Of a stretch of DNA of 64,000 nt, positions 1 to 11,300 are shown one piece after another (within the stretch, counting starts at the first letter, position 1; every line of letters starts with the position of its first letter). Source of the stretch: Chaetomium olivaceum (lineage: Eukaryota > Ascomycota > Sordariomycetes > Sordariales > Chaetomiaceae); NCBI GenBank assembly GCA_039881045.1, contig JAYWVB010000008.1, positions 434,001 to 498,000 of the forward strand, in the 5' to 3' direction. The notes below the pieces were generated by a model. The model saw only the letters and a program-made list of their open reading frames with translations, searched no databases and was not told the DNA's origin. The position numbers and the translations under genes are program-made.

Positions 1-891
1 CTGTGTCGACATGTCGTCTTGGGTCGAGCGGTGTCGGAGTGCACGCTTGATAATAAACACAATTGAGGGTCAAGACCCAAATGAAGGAATGGAGGCCTAA
101 ATGCAAGCGTGACAGTTGAAGTTGCATGGACGCAAATTGCCTGAGTTGTGTGAAACCAGACATGGAGCGGGCTGCAAGTTCAAGCTGCAAAAGGACGGAC
201 AAGTGGGAGGGGGTTGCAGTTTTCTTGCCTTTTTAGTGACCAATATCAGTCCAAGCTGGGTCGGAACTCTTAGCGTTTACGACGGTGTGAACGTAACTAA
301 AACTGTTGGTGATGAATCGAACCACTTCGAGTCCAGGATGGGCGGTCATTACGAGCTAATAGTCTGCCGCCTCATCCCACACACCCCCCCTCCCCCCACA
401 CTTGGCAACACACCCATGCCATGTTCCATTGCATGTCGCGCAGAATCTGATAAAAAGTCTTGTCCAGGGTTACACGCCGACATCGGGCTTTGAACAACCC
501 ATGCCGGTGTGCACCCAGCAATGCCGAGGGAAGCATGTGGGAAGCCGAACCAAAGCGCCCGACGCAGTGGAGTTTGCAATTTCGCGGTATATCGTTGCAA
601 CGTGCTGAACGCTGCAAAGTTTGAAGATATGCTCTGCTGTTCAGTTCTCCCCGTGGAGTGAGACAAAGGTACCTGAGTCAGAGGGGTGTTGCGGTTGAGA
701 TTATTATTATTAGGTATTCAGGAAAGGTAACTAAGGTAGGTAGTCTAAGTTTATCCCAGCTTCTTCCCAGCATTGTATTGTAATACGAGCACAACATCAC
801 GCTTGTTCGCTTTTTATGCCCCAGGACCTGCCCATCTAGGTCATCACATCTACCCGGTTAAGAACGCTCTGTCATAATGCTCAATGCTGTT
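1..891. other. Intergenic stretch, no gene seen
   Basis: No open frame here looks like a protein. It lies downstream of the ABC transporter stop codon and so contains its 3' UTR. There is a short C-rich tract near 380-400 and a poly-purine/AT-rich patch near 700-720. Nothing else is supported. Confidence 0.6.
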
Positions 892-3800
892 TTACGATTT
901 CTGCTCCCCGACGGTGGTTTTGGAGGCATCGCAGAGTGCTCGAAACAGACTGTCCGGTCTGGAATAGAGCTCTGGTATCGAACCAAACTCGGCGACCCTG
1001 CCATTGTCCATCACGGCGACTTTGTCGCAGGTGGCAACGATGGTGTCCAAACGGTGAGCTACGGTGAGAACTGTAGCGTCCCCGACCACCTCGTTCAACA
1101 TCACCTGGAGCTCTGCGTCGGCCCTGCCATCGATGGACGCCGTGGCTTCGTCCAGAATGAGAATCCTAGACCGCCTCACGAGGGCACGGGCAATAGAGAT
1201 TAAGGACCGTTGCCCATGGGAGAGGTTGGCGCCGCCCTCCGTGACTTCCGAGTCCAACGTTAGGTTCTGCCTGCTACTGCTAGGCTCGTCGCTGTGATTC
1301 TTCTCTATTTCGGACGAAGAACCGGCTCCGGTCTCGTTGTCTTGGCCACTTGAACTTGTTCCGTCACTGTCCAGTCGGTTACCGGCAAGTCCAACTCTCT
1401 GCAGGCACTGCTGCAGCCAGCTGTCATCGTACTGCTGGAACGGATCTAGATTGTACCGGATGGTTCCGGCCAAGAGGACGGCGTCTTGGCTGATGATAGA
1501 CAAGTTTGACCGCAGTAGATGCAAACCAACCGTGTGGATGTCAACCCCGTCAATGAGGATCCTGCCGCTTGTAGGCTCTACCGTCCTCAATAGAGCGGAT
1601 ATCACTGATACACGGTGAGCTAATGCATGGCGGAAATGGATCTTCTGCCAAGAAGGAGGGATGGGAGTGAGTTCTTACGTGTAGTTTTTCCTGCGCCAGT
1701 ACGCCCGACCACACCGACCTTTTCACCTGGCTTGATGTCGAGCGTCACCTCCTTGAGGGCTGGTTTTAGGCCAGGACGATGACTGAGCGTCAACGATTCG
1801 AACTGCACATGACCAGCCCGCGGCCATCCGCTAGTTTTGAGGGACTTATCCACGCTGTCGACCTCGTGTGCAGGCTCTTGCTCGATATTGTACGCATAGT
1901 GAAGCATCCTCTCAACAGAGTTCATGTTGTTCTCGATCTCGGCGCTCTGGCGAATCATGTTGCCAAAAACGGCCTGTGCTGTGACGACATACGACAATAC
2001 CACCCCCCCAGACGACGGGGCGATGGTGTCTCGAAGGCCCACAACGAGCAGAGCGGTAGCCAAGACGAGCGTCGCCCCGCAAAGATCCAGCCGAAGATTG
2101 AGCCAGCGCTGACATGCCACCGACATCCAGTAGGCGGCCGCCTCGGCGTTGATGCTGTGGCCGTTGTGGTCGACAAACCGCGACACGGCGCCAAAGGCCT
2201 TGAGTGTGGGCAGGCCGGAGAGGGACTCGCCAAAATGCTCGTAGATACGGCTGCGGAGCAAGTTGTTCAAGCGGCGTAGCTCGCGCGACGAAGGGCGGTA
2301 GTACATGCCAGTCCAGATGTAGACGAGGAGGAGAGCGGCGGCGATGGCTACGAACGCCGGCACCACGATAGTTACCACAATGATGGTGCCCAAGACCTGC
2401 ACAGCCGTCGAGATGAAGAGCCGCAGGGTCTCGCCCACAACATTGTCCACCGCGTCGACATCCTTGCTGAACCGGTGCGTAATACGGCCTTGGGGCGTCG
2501 TGTCGAAGAATGCCACGGGCGCGTGCAGCACCTTCGAGATGGCTGCGTGGTGAAGTCTGTTTGAGCACCAAAAGCAGAATAGGGCAAAGGTTGCACTCAT
2601 GCAGAATAGGCCCACGGACTGCCCAATACCAAACACTGCGTAGCCTCCCATGTATGCGTCCTCCGAGATGGATGTGTATTTGTTGTCTTGCCACCAGCTC
2701 AGCCATAGCGGCGACACAATGCTCGTTCCCTGGTATGTTATGATGGCCGTGAGGAAAAGCGGCACGGTAAGCCGGGCGTTGCCCATCTTCACGTACCGAA
2801 CGTAGGTCTTGCCGCTGACGGAGCCGACAAGTCTCTCTTCTTTCTGCATAATCTCTTTGCCGCGGCCCTCTCGTTTGTCTTCTGGCTTTTGGGCAGCAAC
2901 CTTTGGCTCCTGACTTTTGTTTTGCTCTCCGTCCTCGTCCTCCTCCTGGTCCTGCTTTTGCACCTCCTTTACCTCGACATCTTGATATTCCGGTTGCTCC
3001 GAGTCACTACCACGACGAGTTGAGTCCGAGTCCGAGTCCGAGTTTGCTGATGATGATGAGCCCACAAAGAAAGAAAAGGGGCCCCCAGAACCGAGCAGAG
3101 AGTCATGGGAGCCCTGTTCCACAATGTGGCCATTTTCCATGTAGACAAGATGGTCGGCCTGCCTAGCAAAAACCATTGAATGCGTCACCAGCACCACCGT
3201 GGCCTCCCTGTTCCTCCGGGCCCGGTTGACGACCATGTCGAACACCCGAGCACCAACATGTGCATCCAGAGCGGAGAAGCAATCATCGAGAAACAGCAGC
3301 GGACTCCTGCCATAAATGGCGCGGGCGAGACTGATGCGCTGCTTCTGACCACCAGAGAGGGACACGCCCAGCTCGCCCACGACAGTCATATCGCCTTCGG
3401 GTAGCCTCTCCAGGTCGGGGTGCAGACAGCATCGGGTGAGCACCTCGTCGTACCACGCCAGATCCAGGGGGCGGCCGAAGACGATGTTCTCCCGCACTGT
3501 CTCGCTAAGCAGCCAAGCCGTCTGCGGGGCGAAGGCGAGTTGAGAGGACGACGGCGAGTTTCCGTGTTCGAGTCGACATGAACGTGCCTGGACGACTTGC
3601 ATATCTCCCAATAGGGCCCTGAACACCGAGGATTTGCCTGATGCCACAGGCCCCACGATGCAGACAAGCTGGTTTCGCTTTACTACGAGAGAATCGAGAT
3701 ACAGTCTCTGACTGGGGTTCGGAGACACCTTCGATTCCTCAGCGTCCGCATTCGCATCCTCGGCCATCAGCTCAGCATCATCATGGTAAGCAAAGGTAGC

Positions 3801-5282
3801 ATCCTCGACCTGAACAACCACATCAGTCAAGGAGTCATCGCCTGCCTTCTCGTCAACCTCTGAGTGCAGACTCTGTAGCCCAACATTACCGGAAGGCCCC
3901 GCGTCCGATGCAAGCATGAAAACAGCCAAGCGTTCTAGCGCTGCGCGAGCATCAGCGATGGCCGAAAGTGCAGTAGGCAGGGCCTGTAACGGCGTTCTCA
4001 GCAACAGAAAAAAGGCAAGCGCGGAGAAAACAACGCCGGCTTCCATGCCATTCTCGTTCGTCGCCCCATAGCATACAATGCTCGCAACAGCGGCCAGCGT
4101 GGGAGCTGTGTATGAAACGGCCGTGTTAAGCGCCCTAAGCAACATCCGCTTGCGAATGTAAACCACCTCGTCCGACCGAAGCTTCCTAATCTTTTCCAGC
4201 ACGCTCTTCTCGTACGCGTTGGACTTGACCAGACGGATGGTCGACACGGCCTCCACCACAGCCTTGACCCGAGCGTCGGTGAAGGGCATGCTGGCTCGGC
4301 GCAGACGCAGGAGTCGCCGCACCATGAAGGTCTGGAGAGGGTACAACAGCGCCAGCAGGCCGAACCCGGGTAGGGCGCTGTAGCCGAGTGACCATGCCGT
4401 GAGCGCAAAACAGAGCAGGATCTGGAGGATGCTGGTCCACGCGGCGTGGAAGAATCCGCAGGAGAAGTCGACGCGCGTCACGTCGGCGCTCATCAGACTC
4501 ATCAGCTTGCCAGTGCCGAGGCCGTGTTTCAGCTTGGCCTTCTCGGTGAGCTGCGTGGTCACCCGGCGATAGATGGCATGCATGAGGGCGCCTCGCAAGA
4601 GGATACCGGTCGTGTAGGAGCGGTAGAAGCCGTGAACGTTGGACGTGACGGAGAAGACGAGCAAGACAAACAGGCCCACGGCGTAGCCAAAGCCCGCGCG
4701 CAGGGCATGCTGGGACGGGTCGGACAGTGTGTTGATGAGGAACCTGATGAGTAGCGGCGAGAGTATCTGCGACAGGTCTCCGGCCAGCTTAAACAAACCC
4801 CCGAGCCAGAACCAACGGAAGCAGACACGGTTGAGAGCAAGGGCCAAGACTGTAGCGTCGGTTGTGCGCCTCGCCCAGAAAGGCCTCCACGACATGAGCC
4901 CTGATGGGAGGACTCGGTTTCTGTTCTTCTCCAATCTCTCCGACCAGTACTTTTCTAGCCGATCCGCATGATCCTCGGCCAGCCTGTTGTTGGGCATGCT
5001 ATACAGATCGTCGACCTGAAGAGGTCTGGTGTAGCCGGTCCTGATCACGGGACTTAGCCAGTCGAACGCCACGATGGACAACCAGTTCGCCGTCGACTCT
5101 GGTAACGGGACCTTTTCCCCGATTGCAGCGGTACCGCCATTCTCGTTTCCCACGTCGCCCGGGCTTGAGGCCGAATCCACATCACGTACGGCCAGTCGCG
5201 TCTTGATCGGTTTCGTGGATAGAAACGGCACTTTTCTGTACCATTTCCGGGGAGGAAAGGATTCCCCGTCATGGCTGGCCAT
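892..5282 (-). CDS. ABCC-type (MRP-like) ABC transporter, full-length
   Basis: This is a full ABC exporter of the multidrug-resistance-protein class, expected in a membrane and ATP-driven. Two exons are read: 5282-1679 and 1604-892, with a 74-nt intron (donor GTAAGA, acceptor ATCAG) cutting the second Walker A so that GRTGAGKTT joins LISALLRTVEP; the product is 1438 aa. The order is TMD1 (about 150-440), NBD1 with Walker A GPVASGKSS (about 542), signature LSGGQKQ (about 642) and Walker B LLFLDD, an acidic Asp/Glu/Ser linker, TMD2, then NBD2 with Walker A, the variant signature LSHGQ and Walker B ILILDE. NBD1 has Asp where NBD2 has the catalytic Glu, as is usual in ABCC proteins. There is no extra TMD0. 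It is divergent from the siderophore acyltransferase, so siderophore or precursor transport is a reasonable inference; the substrate is not visible in the sequence. Confidence 0.93.
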
Positions 5283-6427
5283 GTTGGTCGCTGCCGTGAA
5301 TTGGGTTGGCGGCGGGGGGGGCCAGTTGCTGTTTGGGGAATGTCAAGTTCAATAAGGGGCACGTGTTTTTGCCGTCTCCCACTCGGTTTCTCCCGGTATC
5401 CTCCCTCGGGTGTGGCACGCATCCATCTAGCTTACTGGATGAAACAAGCACCCATGTTTGCCCTTTTGGCAAGGCTGAAAATCTTTCCGATGACGGACCT
5501 CCCGCGCTCGACGCGGGAGTTGTCGCCGGGCCAAGGGAGTGATCGGCGGTCTTCTTTCCCTTATGAGATGTTACCCATGTTCAAACCAAGCTTCTCTGAG
5601 CTCTTGGCTCTTGGCTTTGGGCCGCCAAGCGGGCTGGATCAACAATCAGATGATCTGATTATTTGTCGGCTCCAGTCATCACTGTCCGTGGAGGTTTACC
5701 GGTCCCGCCGGCCACTGGATACGAAAGTAGCGCACACTACCGGACAAGGGACAGTCTTTTACGTCCCACACCCGAATGCAACGTGAAAAAATTATCAAAT
5801 TGCCTTGGCTAAAAGTCTTTTCTTTTTGCTTCCTGTGGATCTTGGCCGGACGGGAGGATGCGCAGTTCGTTTTCCTCAATTTGGACAGCGAAGAAACAAC
5901 GCCAGATCGATCTACTCATGATCTTTCCTCATTAGGTAACCGATGTGACGTCCAAATACCTTGCGTGATGCGTGCTTGCGTTACGCTTACTGCTGATGAG
6001 ATGGAGAAGCTTTTACATACCAAGTACATTTAACAAAACGGAACCCTACCTGCATTTCGCTCTGCCATTTGGACGTTACCTTATATTTGGGATTGAGACA
6101 GCTTTGGAAAAGGTGATGCCAAGTTTATCTAGGTAGTTACAACATTTTTGTCACATATATTCCAACCCAGGTTATTCTCCATACGTTGCCAGTGGCATCC
6201 CTGACTCTGAAAAGCCCACCTCATCTGGGACTTGACAACAGTGCCGAATTTGCACTACCATGTAAGCCCATTCTTTTGTTTAACACACAAGCCGTTTCTT
6301 GCATTATCGTCCCGTAGAACTTGGGCATCTTGCCATTCATTGACTGGAAACTGATCCAAGTAGAAGTACTCCATCCGCATCAAAAAATGGGTCGTTTCGT
6401 CGCTGTTGACACTCCCCCCACGACGAG
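5283..6427. other. Divergent promoter region between transporter and acyltransferase
   Basis: This 1.1-kb gap has no supported gene. It separates two divergently transcribed genes and therefore holds both promoters. GATA-type sequences occur in it: the dyad at 5645-5661 and a CTAGATAAAC-type site (minus strand) near 6122-6132. Confidence 0.6.
5645..5661. promoter_or_regulatory. GATA-like dyad, copy 1
   Basis: The sequence ATCAGATGATCTGATTA is nearly self-complementary around a central G and contains ATCWGAT on both strands. Fungal iron repressors of the SREA/SRE GATA family bind ATCWGATAA (known from the family). A 14/17 match lies upstream of the NRPS at 7975-7991. Binding is inferred only. 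Confidence 0.4.
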
Positions 6428-7678
6428 ATGGCGTTACAAATACCAAGCACAACACGCTTTAAGCTTCCGGATGGAGAGACGGAAGTGTGGATTTGTGGCA
6501 CCAACAATGCCCCTGGCAAGGACTATGTCGTCGGATCCGGTGACGCAGCGCTGGCTCGGTGGACGGATATTGGAACGCAAACCAGGCTCTCCTTACCACT
6601 GGTCAACGACGAAATTGCACAATTCGGCAACGTTCTTCAGCTCGACCTTCTGGGCTCGAATGTGCCCAGCTCTAGTTTGCCATTTGGGTCTGACAACCAG
6701 AACCATGACCTCGCGCTGGCATGGGCCTCTGTTTACGCCTTTTGGGTGCATCCCGACCACAGAGAGGACGATGTGGTTGCTGTCTCGGTGGAAAACGAAC
6801 GGGTGGGCGAGTACATACAATGCACCGGCTTGGGAGTAGTATCACCATATTCGCCGAAGGCAGAAACATCAAAACCGGAAGATAGAATCTACTGGCTCTC
6901 CCGGGAGGCGTTCTGGCAGGGAGCCGGGGCACCAGACTCGCAGCATTGGCTCCGAGCCCGCCCTGAAGTAACCAGCTTCCCAGGCTTTAACGGGACGCTG
7001 GGTGTCTTCGCCAGCCATCTAGGGTTCACGCGCAAGGGTAATGTCTGCACCGTACACCCGGTACGGCCGCCCAAGCCCAAGCCCGGAACGGTCATCTACT
7101 CTCGATTTATTGTCGAGCTTGGGCAGCAGCTGAGGATCCTGCACATTGACGCCGAGAATCCTGCACACTTTGAGGCGTACAAACGGTGGCAGAACTCGGA
7201 CCGTGTGAACAACGCGTGGAAGGAGCGCGGGCCGGACGAGCACCACCGAGCATACCTCGCTGCACAACTCGCAGACCCCCACAGCATGTCCTGCTTGTTC
7301 GAGTGGGATGGCGAGTTGGCCGGGTACACGGAGCTGGGGTGGGTCAAGGAGGACAACGCGGCGTGCTTCTTCAGTTCCAACTGCGGCATTGTGGTGGGGG
7401 AGCACGACCAGAACTCGCACATCCTTGTGGGCGAGGAGCACCTCCGTGGCGGCAAGCGGTACCAAGCCGTGGCGACGTCCATCAAGCACTGCTGCTTTCT
7501 GCGTGAGCCTCGAACTAAGCAGGTCATTGCGGAGCCGCAGTTTGACCTGGCCCACGTTCATATCCAGAGCAAGTACTTGCCTCAGGAGAAGAAGAAGCGG
7601 TTCCACCTCCCGCACAAGACGGCCGCTCTCTTCGCCCTTCAACGGGACCGCTTCTTTCAGGAAGGATATTTTGTATAA
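6428..7678 (+). CDS. Siderophore N5-hydroxyornithine acyltransferase (SidF/SidL, AlcB/IucB-like)
   Basis: A 416-aa intronless protein that should transfer an acyl group from acyl-CoA to N5-hydroxyornithine, giving the hydroxamate used by the NRPS next door. The C-terminal half (about 215-416) carries the conserved siderophore-acyltransferase region: the pattern from FEAYKRWQNSDRVNNAWKE through the segment GELAGYTELGWVKED to HVHIQSKYLPQEKKKRFHLP and an ending with RFFQEG. The start ATG at 6428 is the first in a long clean frame. The protein ends GYFV, so it has no C-terminal SKL-type peroxisomal signal; known SidF (fusarinine path) is peroxisomal while SidL (ferricrocin path) is not, which slightly favours a SidL-like role. 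Which acyl group it uses cannot be read from the sequence. Confidence 0.88.
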   Translation: MALQIPSTTRFKLPDGETEVWICGTNNAPGKDYVVGSGDAALARWTDIGTQTRLSLPLVNDEIAQFGNVLQLDLLGSNVPSSSLPFGSDNQNHDLALAWASVYAFWVHPDHREDDVVAVSVENERVGEYIQCTGLGVVSPYSPKAETSKPEDRIYWLSREAFWQGAGAPDSQHWLRARPEVTSFPGFNGTLGVFASHLGFTRKGNVCTVHPVRPPKPKPGTVIYSRFIVELGQQLRILHIDAENPAHFEAYKRWQNSDRVNNAWKERGPDEHHRAYLAAQLADPHSMSCLFEWDGELAGYTELGWVKEDNAACFFSSNCGIVVGEHDQNSHILVGEEHLRGGKRYQAVATSIKHCCFLREPRTKQVIAEPQFDLAHVHIQSKYLPQEKKKRFHLPHKTAALFALQRDRFFQEGYFV

Positions 7679-8360
7679 AGGGGAAAATAGCCTAGGCAAC
7701 ATGTGCTATTGTTGCGGTAGTCGCTTTCTTCGATAGATATATCAACTGTTCAAGCTGTGATCTTTTTAAGCCGATGCAACAGTGTAGTTACAATATGGTT
7801 TAGTTACGAGCTTGTTGGGAGCTTGTTTAGTTAGGAGCTTGTCCCGGCGGAAGTCTCACCCGCGCCCCACGGAGTCCACATCAGGTACCCGGATGGGGGT
7901 GGCTGAAGAGGTAGGTTCAGGGGTCGCCTAAGCTCAGGGGTTCCATGGCACGATGGAAATCAATTGATAATCTTATCCGATCATCTGATTGTAGATCGCT
8001 CTTGGCAGACTGAAATCGAACACCCGCGGTGAGACCGGGAAAATCCCTCACGTTGCCCCAAGCAGGGGTCACCGAGAGAGCATGTCGGCTGAGGGCTGAA
8101 TGAAGTTTAGTTACGTTATACATCCACACCTCTGGGGCCGTTGGAAGATTTCGCTGTCCCACAGCCGGAGCGATCGCGGCAGGTATGATGGCATGCTCTT
8201 GTGGTGATGGATTAGGGGACGTCCCGACAACCTAGAGTATGAAGCATCTTGGTTGATAGTCACGACTCGGCCTCACGATCTAGACAAGGTATGTCCCAAA
8301 AAATTGTTGCGGACCAGAATCGAGTTAATAAGTAGCTCGGTTCAGCGACTTCACGACACC
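7679..8360. other. Gap between acyltransferase and NRPS (NRPS promoter and leader)
   Basis: No protein-coding frame is convincing. The stretch contains two imperfect 17-nt direct repeats (TTTAGTTASGAGCTTGT, near 7799-7844), GATA sequences TTGATAATCTTATCC at 7964-7978 and the dyad at 7975-7991. A GTATGT at 8288 could start an intron in the 5' leader; this is not proven. Confidence 0.5.
7975..7991. promoter_or_regulatory. GATA-like dyad, copy 2
   Basis: The sequence ATCCGATCATCTGATTG lies about 370 bp upstream of the chosen NRPS ATG and matches the element upstream of the acyltransferase at 14 of 17 positions. It directly follows an inverted GATAA pair (7966-7977). It is a candidate site for an iron-responsive GATA repressor; this is inference from pattern and context. 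Confidence 0.4.
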
Positions 8361-11300
8361 ATGAACAACACAGCACGAATGGCACGGCCACCAATCACGC
8401 AGCTACGGCCACTGCATTCCCTCCAACTCCCTTCGAATCAGAAGCTGGAAGGACCACGGTTGACAGAAGAAGACCACCTCGAAGACGGCGTTCAACTCGT
8501 GCACTGGCTGAGCCCACTTGAACCCAGGCCTGATAAAGCGACAACCATCAAAGCGTTTGTCAAGCTTGTGGCCTACATATTGGTCCTGGAACCTGGCGAG
8601 GCTTATTGCATCCAAGACGCCGAACGCGGTGGTTACATATTGGCCCGTTCCAGTATCCTAGCTCACGAAGATGGGGACAATGACGAAGACCGGACCTTCA
8701 ACTTCATTAACTGTCCGGATGGTCATGACGTCCCTACTGACTTTTCGATTGGTGACGGGAAGGTACGTTCGGCAATAAGAGGCACTGAAAACCCATGAGG
8801 TGTCGTGGTTCATGCGGTTAACACACAGCTCAGGCATTGCAACTTCATGTTGATGCGGCAACCAAACAGGCACGGCTGACCGCGAAGGCTGATGTTGTGC
8901 CAGCGGCTGCTCTCGAGTCTCTAGGTCAGATGCTAGACGACATCATTCTAGATCTCGGGCAACGCAGAACTGAAAGTGTTGGATGGACGCGACCTTCTGT
9001 GCTCAATTTCCCTCCCAAATCAAGGCCCCTTTCACTTTTTCCCAGGGAGGCATTCTGCTCAAACATGCCGCGGGATGAAGAACCTGAGGATGAAAGGAAT
9101 GGGTCCGCGCTGCTTCATCGGTGGTTTGAAAAGCGCGTGGCGGAAACCCCCGGCAGAATCGCCGTGGACTTTCTCGTCGATCTGGAGAGCAGGGAGCGGA
9201 TCCAGTATACGTACCAGGACATCGACAATGCCGCCAATGCGCTGGCGGTCGAGCTGGTTCGCATCTGTGCACAGTCACAACCGCCGTCACAACTGTCCGT
9301 CAACACTGTTGCTGTCCTGATGGGACCCTGCCCTGAGCTTTATACCAGCTACCTAGCTGCTCTCAAAGCCGGATTAGCCTTCTGTCCTATTCCCGTGGAC
9401 GCTCCCAGGGAAAGACAAGAGGCACTGTTAGCAGATCTGAGGCCAGCTGCTATCTTGGTGGCCGCAGCATCGCAGCCGGACTCCCCCTTTATTATCCCGG
9501 TCCATCCCTATTCCTGAGATCAACGTGGCTCAGTACCTGGTAGCATCCGACTCCAGATCAGAAACAGAACAACTTTCAAGATTGTCAGCCACCGCTGAGA
9601 CAGATGTGGCCTACATTCTTTACACGTCAGGAACCACTGGCCTGCCAAAAGGCGTAGCTGTCAGCCACATTTCCGCAGCGTGCACTATCTCCTCCTTGAG
9701 CACTCACTTCCGACTTCTCTCACCAACCTCACCATTCAGTAAACCCATCAGATGGTATCAAGGCGCGTCGCCAACCTTTGACATCTTCTCTTCGAAATAT
9801 TTTGGACATTCAGCACCGGTTCAACTCTCTGCTGCGCCCCGCGCGAATGTACCCTGCAGGACATTGACAAGGTCCTCAGAGTCATGGAGGCCGACATGAC
9901 CAATATCACGCCCAGCTTCGCCAGCCTCATAGACCCGTCGTCGATCCGTGGTCTGATGGTCGGTGGCGAGACACTGAACACCCGCCTACTTCAGGACTTT
10001 GCTCGCTACAACCCTATTTTGAGTGGCAGTAACGAAGAGTGTGGGCATGACAAACCCACCGGCATTTACAACGGATACGGACCCACGGAGACAGCCATCT
10101 ACTCTATTGCCCAGGCCCACGTCCCGGCAACCCAGCGAGGCTCCGTAATAGGGACGCCCCTAGCCACTTGCGGCTGCCTCATTGTCGACCCCCAGACGGC
10201 AAACAGGCTGGAGCCTGTGCCCATGGCTGCAGTGGGAGAGCTCGTCATTACTGGCCCGCAGGTGAGCTGCGCGGGTTACCTCAACCGGCCGAACGAGACA
10301 GCAGCCGCCTTTGTCGATGATGCGCAATGGGGCAGAGCGTACCGAACTGGTGACCGCGCCAGGATCGTATGGGGTCCGGGTGGCGAACCCATGGTTGAGT
10401 TCCTGGGCAGAATTTCCGATGATCAGGTCAAGCTGAGCGGGAGACGTGTGGAGCTGGGCGAGATTGAGAGCGTGCTAGCAAGCCACGTGGACGGGATACG
10501 AGAGACAATGGCTTGCGTCTGGAAGGCGGAGACGTCTGAGACCGGCTCGGAGAGGGTTGTGAGTCTGGTCGTTCTGGAGCACCGTACCGGGTCGGAATTT
10601 GAACTTGTCCACCGGAGATGTCGGGAAGTTGCGCAACAGTACCTGCCGGATTACATGAGGCCCTTCAAAATCCTCCAGGTGGACGCTCTCCCGAGGTCTG
10701 CCTCCGGCAAGGTTGACCGCAAAGCAGCTTCGGCGTACGTCCGAGAGGCCCTGAAAGAAAGTGCCCAACCGGCGAGTGTAGAGACTGTGCAGAACGGAAA
10801 CTTGGGGGATATCGGGCCTCTGTCTGACCCCGAAGAAAACCAACTGGAAGAAGAGCTCATCAATATCGTCTCTGAAATTGTCGGTGGCGGTACCTCCTCC
10901 AGTCCCACGGCCAAGATCACGGCCACCACGCCACTTGGACAGGCTGGCATGGACAGTCTTCGCGCAATGAGACTTTTGCGCGACATACGGAAGCGATGGC
11001 CCGACTCCGGATTGACAGGATCTCAATACCAGCATGCGCGTCTGCAGCCGTCACTCGCTCTTCTACTTCACTCCGAAGCCAGTATCCGCTCTGTCTTCTT
11101 CCCCTCGTCTCAGTCCGTTGATGCCTTGGTCAAATTGGATGCCAAAAAGGCCGTCATACAACGCCAACTCGCCGAATTCTCCTCCAAGTACGTGCCAGAG
11201 GCACTCAACAGGCTGAACCTGGCCAACGCGGCTGATATCGAGATGGTTCTACCCACAACATGCACGCAGAGCCAGTTGGCCGTGAGTTTTGCGATGGATA

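Noticed and set aside
116..493. Open frame of 125 codons at the left edge
   Set aside because: Composition and lack of any motif look random, it overlaps a C-rich tract, and it does not continue a neighbouring gene.
1779..2279. Long plus-strand frames inside the ABC transporter and VPS13
   Set aside because: They are antisense shadows of GC-rich coding sequence; the minus strand carries all the family motifs.
9481..9530. An intron explaining the first NRPS frame break
   Set aside because: No GT-AG pair of usable length lies between the last good codon of one frame and the first of the next; the conserved sequence is continuous if one G is dropped.
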